13,170 nucleotides of DNA from JANWHF01 sp036276235 (GTDB lineage Bacteria > Planctomycetota > Phycisphaerae > Tepidisphaerales > Tepidisphaeraceae), in contig DATBDZ010000474.1 in assembly GCA_036276235.1 (NCBI GenBank), positions 1 to 13,170 on the forward strand. The letters are read 5' to 3'. A program made the translations under genes and the position numbers. Positions 12,055 to 13,170 of this stretch are shown one piece after another. Below the pieces are notes generated by a model that saw only the letters and a program-made list of their open reading frames with translations, did no database searches and was not told the origin of the DNA. Each line of letters begins with the position of its first letter. Positions within the stretch are counted from its first letter, which is position 1.

Positions 12055-13170
12055 CTATCCGATGATCGGTTTCGCATTCGAACTGTTCGGTCTCTGGCGA
12101 TGTCCGTTACCTCGCGCCTGTTCCTCCCGCGCCGGCAATCCCCGCCGAAACGCGCCCAGCGCAATGCCTGTTGCTCGCTTGAACAGGACGCTGAGATATT
12201 CACCGTGGCGCAGGCCGATGCGCTCGGCGATCGTCTTGAGCGGCAGGTCGGTGCCGCGCAGCATTTGGCTTGCTCGCTCTACCTGGACGCGGACGATCTC
12301 CTCGTGCGGCGTGCGGCCGACGATTCGGCGGAAGCGGCGTTCCAGCATTCGCCGCGAGACGGGTACGGCATCAAGCACGCGATCGACCGTGATCCCTTCG
12401 CAGGCGTGATTGCGGATGAACTGAACCGCCGCCGAGACTTCCTGGTCTTCGATCGCCAGCACATCAGTCGATTGCCGCGTGGCGATGCCCAGTGGCTCGA
12501 CCAGATGCACCAGCGGCTTCACCGCACGGCCGGACATCATCCGCTCCAGCAACTGCGCCGCCAGATACCCTGTCCGCCGCGTGTCGGGAATTACGCTGGA
12601 CAAAGGCGGCTCTGCCAATTCGCAGAGAACCAGATCGTTATCGACGCCGATGACCGCGACATCGTCGGGCACGCGCAGGTTGGCGCTGCGGCAGGCTTCG
12701 AGAATCTGCCGACCGCGGATGTCGTAGCAACTGAAAACCCCGGCCGGCTTGGGGAGCGAGCGGACCCACGCGGCCAGCTCACGTTGTTCGATCGCCCAGG
12801 CGGCGGCGCGATCGCCGCGGCGGCGGGCCATATGAATCTGGCAGCCGCAGCCCGCTTCCTCGGCCAGGCGCTTAAAATGTTCGGCGCGCCAAACAGACCA
12901 CTGGAAGTCGCTCAGGCCGCAATATCCGACATGACGAAAGCCGCGCTCGCGCAGGTGATTGAGGGCAAGCCGCGCGATCGCCTCGTTATCGGTGGAAACC
13001 CACGGCAGCTTTGGCAGCAGCCGCGCCGAGCTCATATCGACGGTCGGCAGCCCGCACTCCTGCACCGCCCGCGCGATGCGGCGATTTTCGATGCGCGCGA
13101 TGATCCCATTCCCCTTCCACCCGCTGAGCCACGCCGGCACCGAATCGCCGCGGCCATGCTCGGAAAGATA
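12055..13170 (-). CDS. XylR-like transcriptional regulator (LacI-type sensor, AraC-type DNA-binding domain), N-terminus outside window
   Basis: The frame is open from the window edge to TAG at 12055-12057, giving 371 visible residues. The GTG at 13140 is unlikely to be the start, because the frame continues upstream as YLSEHGRGDS in family-like sequence. The N-terminal two-thirds are a periplasmic-binding-protein-like sensor: GNGIIARIENRRIARA, RGFRHVGYCG, GVFSCYDIRGRQILEACR and GVDNDLVLCELAEPPLSSV. The last is highly characteristic of the XylR group. The C-terminal ~105 residues are an AraC-type double helix-turn-helix, with helices around VDRVLDAVPVSRRMLERRF and PLKTIAERIGLRHGEYLSVLF. Such proteins usually control sugar (xylose-type) genes next to them or divergent from them. 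As it converges on the exported-protein cluster, its own targets more likely lie beyond the right edge. The tail is a disordered, Arg/Asn-rich extension. Confidence 0.92.
   Translation of the reverse strand, partial: YLSEHGRGDSVPAWLSGWKGNGIIARIENRRIARAVQECGLPTVDMSSARLLPKLPWVSTDNEAIARLALNHLRERGFRHVGYCGLSDFQWSVWRAEHFKRLAEEAGCGCQIHMARRRGDRAAAWAIEQRELAAWVRSLPKPAGVFSCYDIRGRQILEACRSANLRVPDDVAVIGVDNDLVLCELAEPPLSSVIPDTRRTGYLAAQLLERMMSGRAVKPLVHLVEPLGIATRQSTDVLAIEDQEVSAAVQFIRNHACEGITVDRVLDAVPVSRRMLERRFRRIVGRTPHEEIVRVQVERASQMLRGTDLPLKTIAERIGLRHGEYLSVLFKRATGIALGAFRRGLPAREEQARGNGHRQRPNSSNAKPIIG

Overview
The window looks like a piece of a planctomycete chromosome, or that of a close PVC-superphylum relative. 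The evidence is a run of protein families that are abundant and clustered almost only there: a Tat-exported DUF1501 protein, a large exported protein with pre-peptidase C-terminal (PPC) domains, a DUF1549/DUF1553 protein with cytochrome-like motifs and Ig-like domains, and a planctomycete-type cytochrome c fused to WD40 repeats. Coding sequence is GC-rich, most genes lack a clear Shine-Dalgarno sequence, and the spaces between genes are packed with palindromic repeats.

Layout. 1-164: 3' end of an alpha/beta hydrolase on +. 251-967: a membrane-anchored protein of unknown function with an apparent TTG start. 968-1323: a small hairpin, a 76-bp palindromic repeat and a CAU-anticodon tRNA. 1324-1679: mostly empty, with one doubtful 50-codon ORF on the minus strand. 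1680-11270: five genes, all on +: DUF1501; PPC protein; DUF1549/DUF1553; cytochrome c-WD40-coiled coil; and a small secreted protein. 11271-12054: no convincing gene; it holds a cluster of G-rich/C-rich direct and inverted repeats, a second copy of the 76-bp palindrome and an inverted-repeat region. 12055-13170: the 3' part of a XylR-like (LacI-type sensor plus AraC-type DNA-binding domain) regulator on the minus strand, cut by the window edge and convergent with the cluster.

How the genes may work together. All five cluster proteins carry export signals, so they probably act outside the cytoplasm. DUF1501 has the alkaline-phosphatase-like fold by family knowledge, the DUF1549/DUF1553 and WD40 proteins carry c-type haem motifs, and the PPC protein looks like a structural or binding partner. 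This is a recurrent planctomycete gene set whose biochemical role is, to my knowledge, not established; an envelope complex combining a hydrolase-like protein with haem proteins is my inference.

The least ordinary part of the window is its non-coding structure. Five palindromic repeat types occur in the gaps. Three of the four gaps inside the cluster are 116-191 bp long and each holds a two-hairpin or nested palindrome, and one 76-bp palindrome family occurs on both sides of the whole cluster, about 10.5 kb apart.
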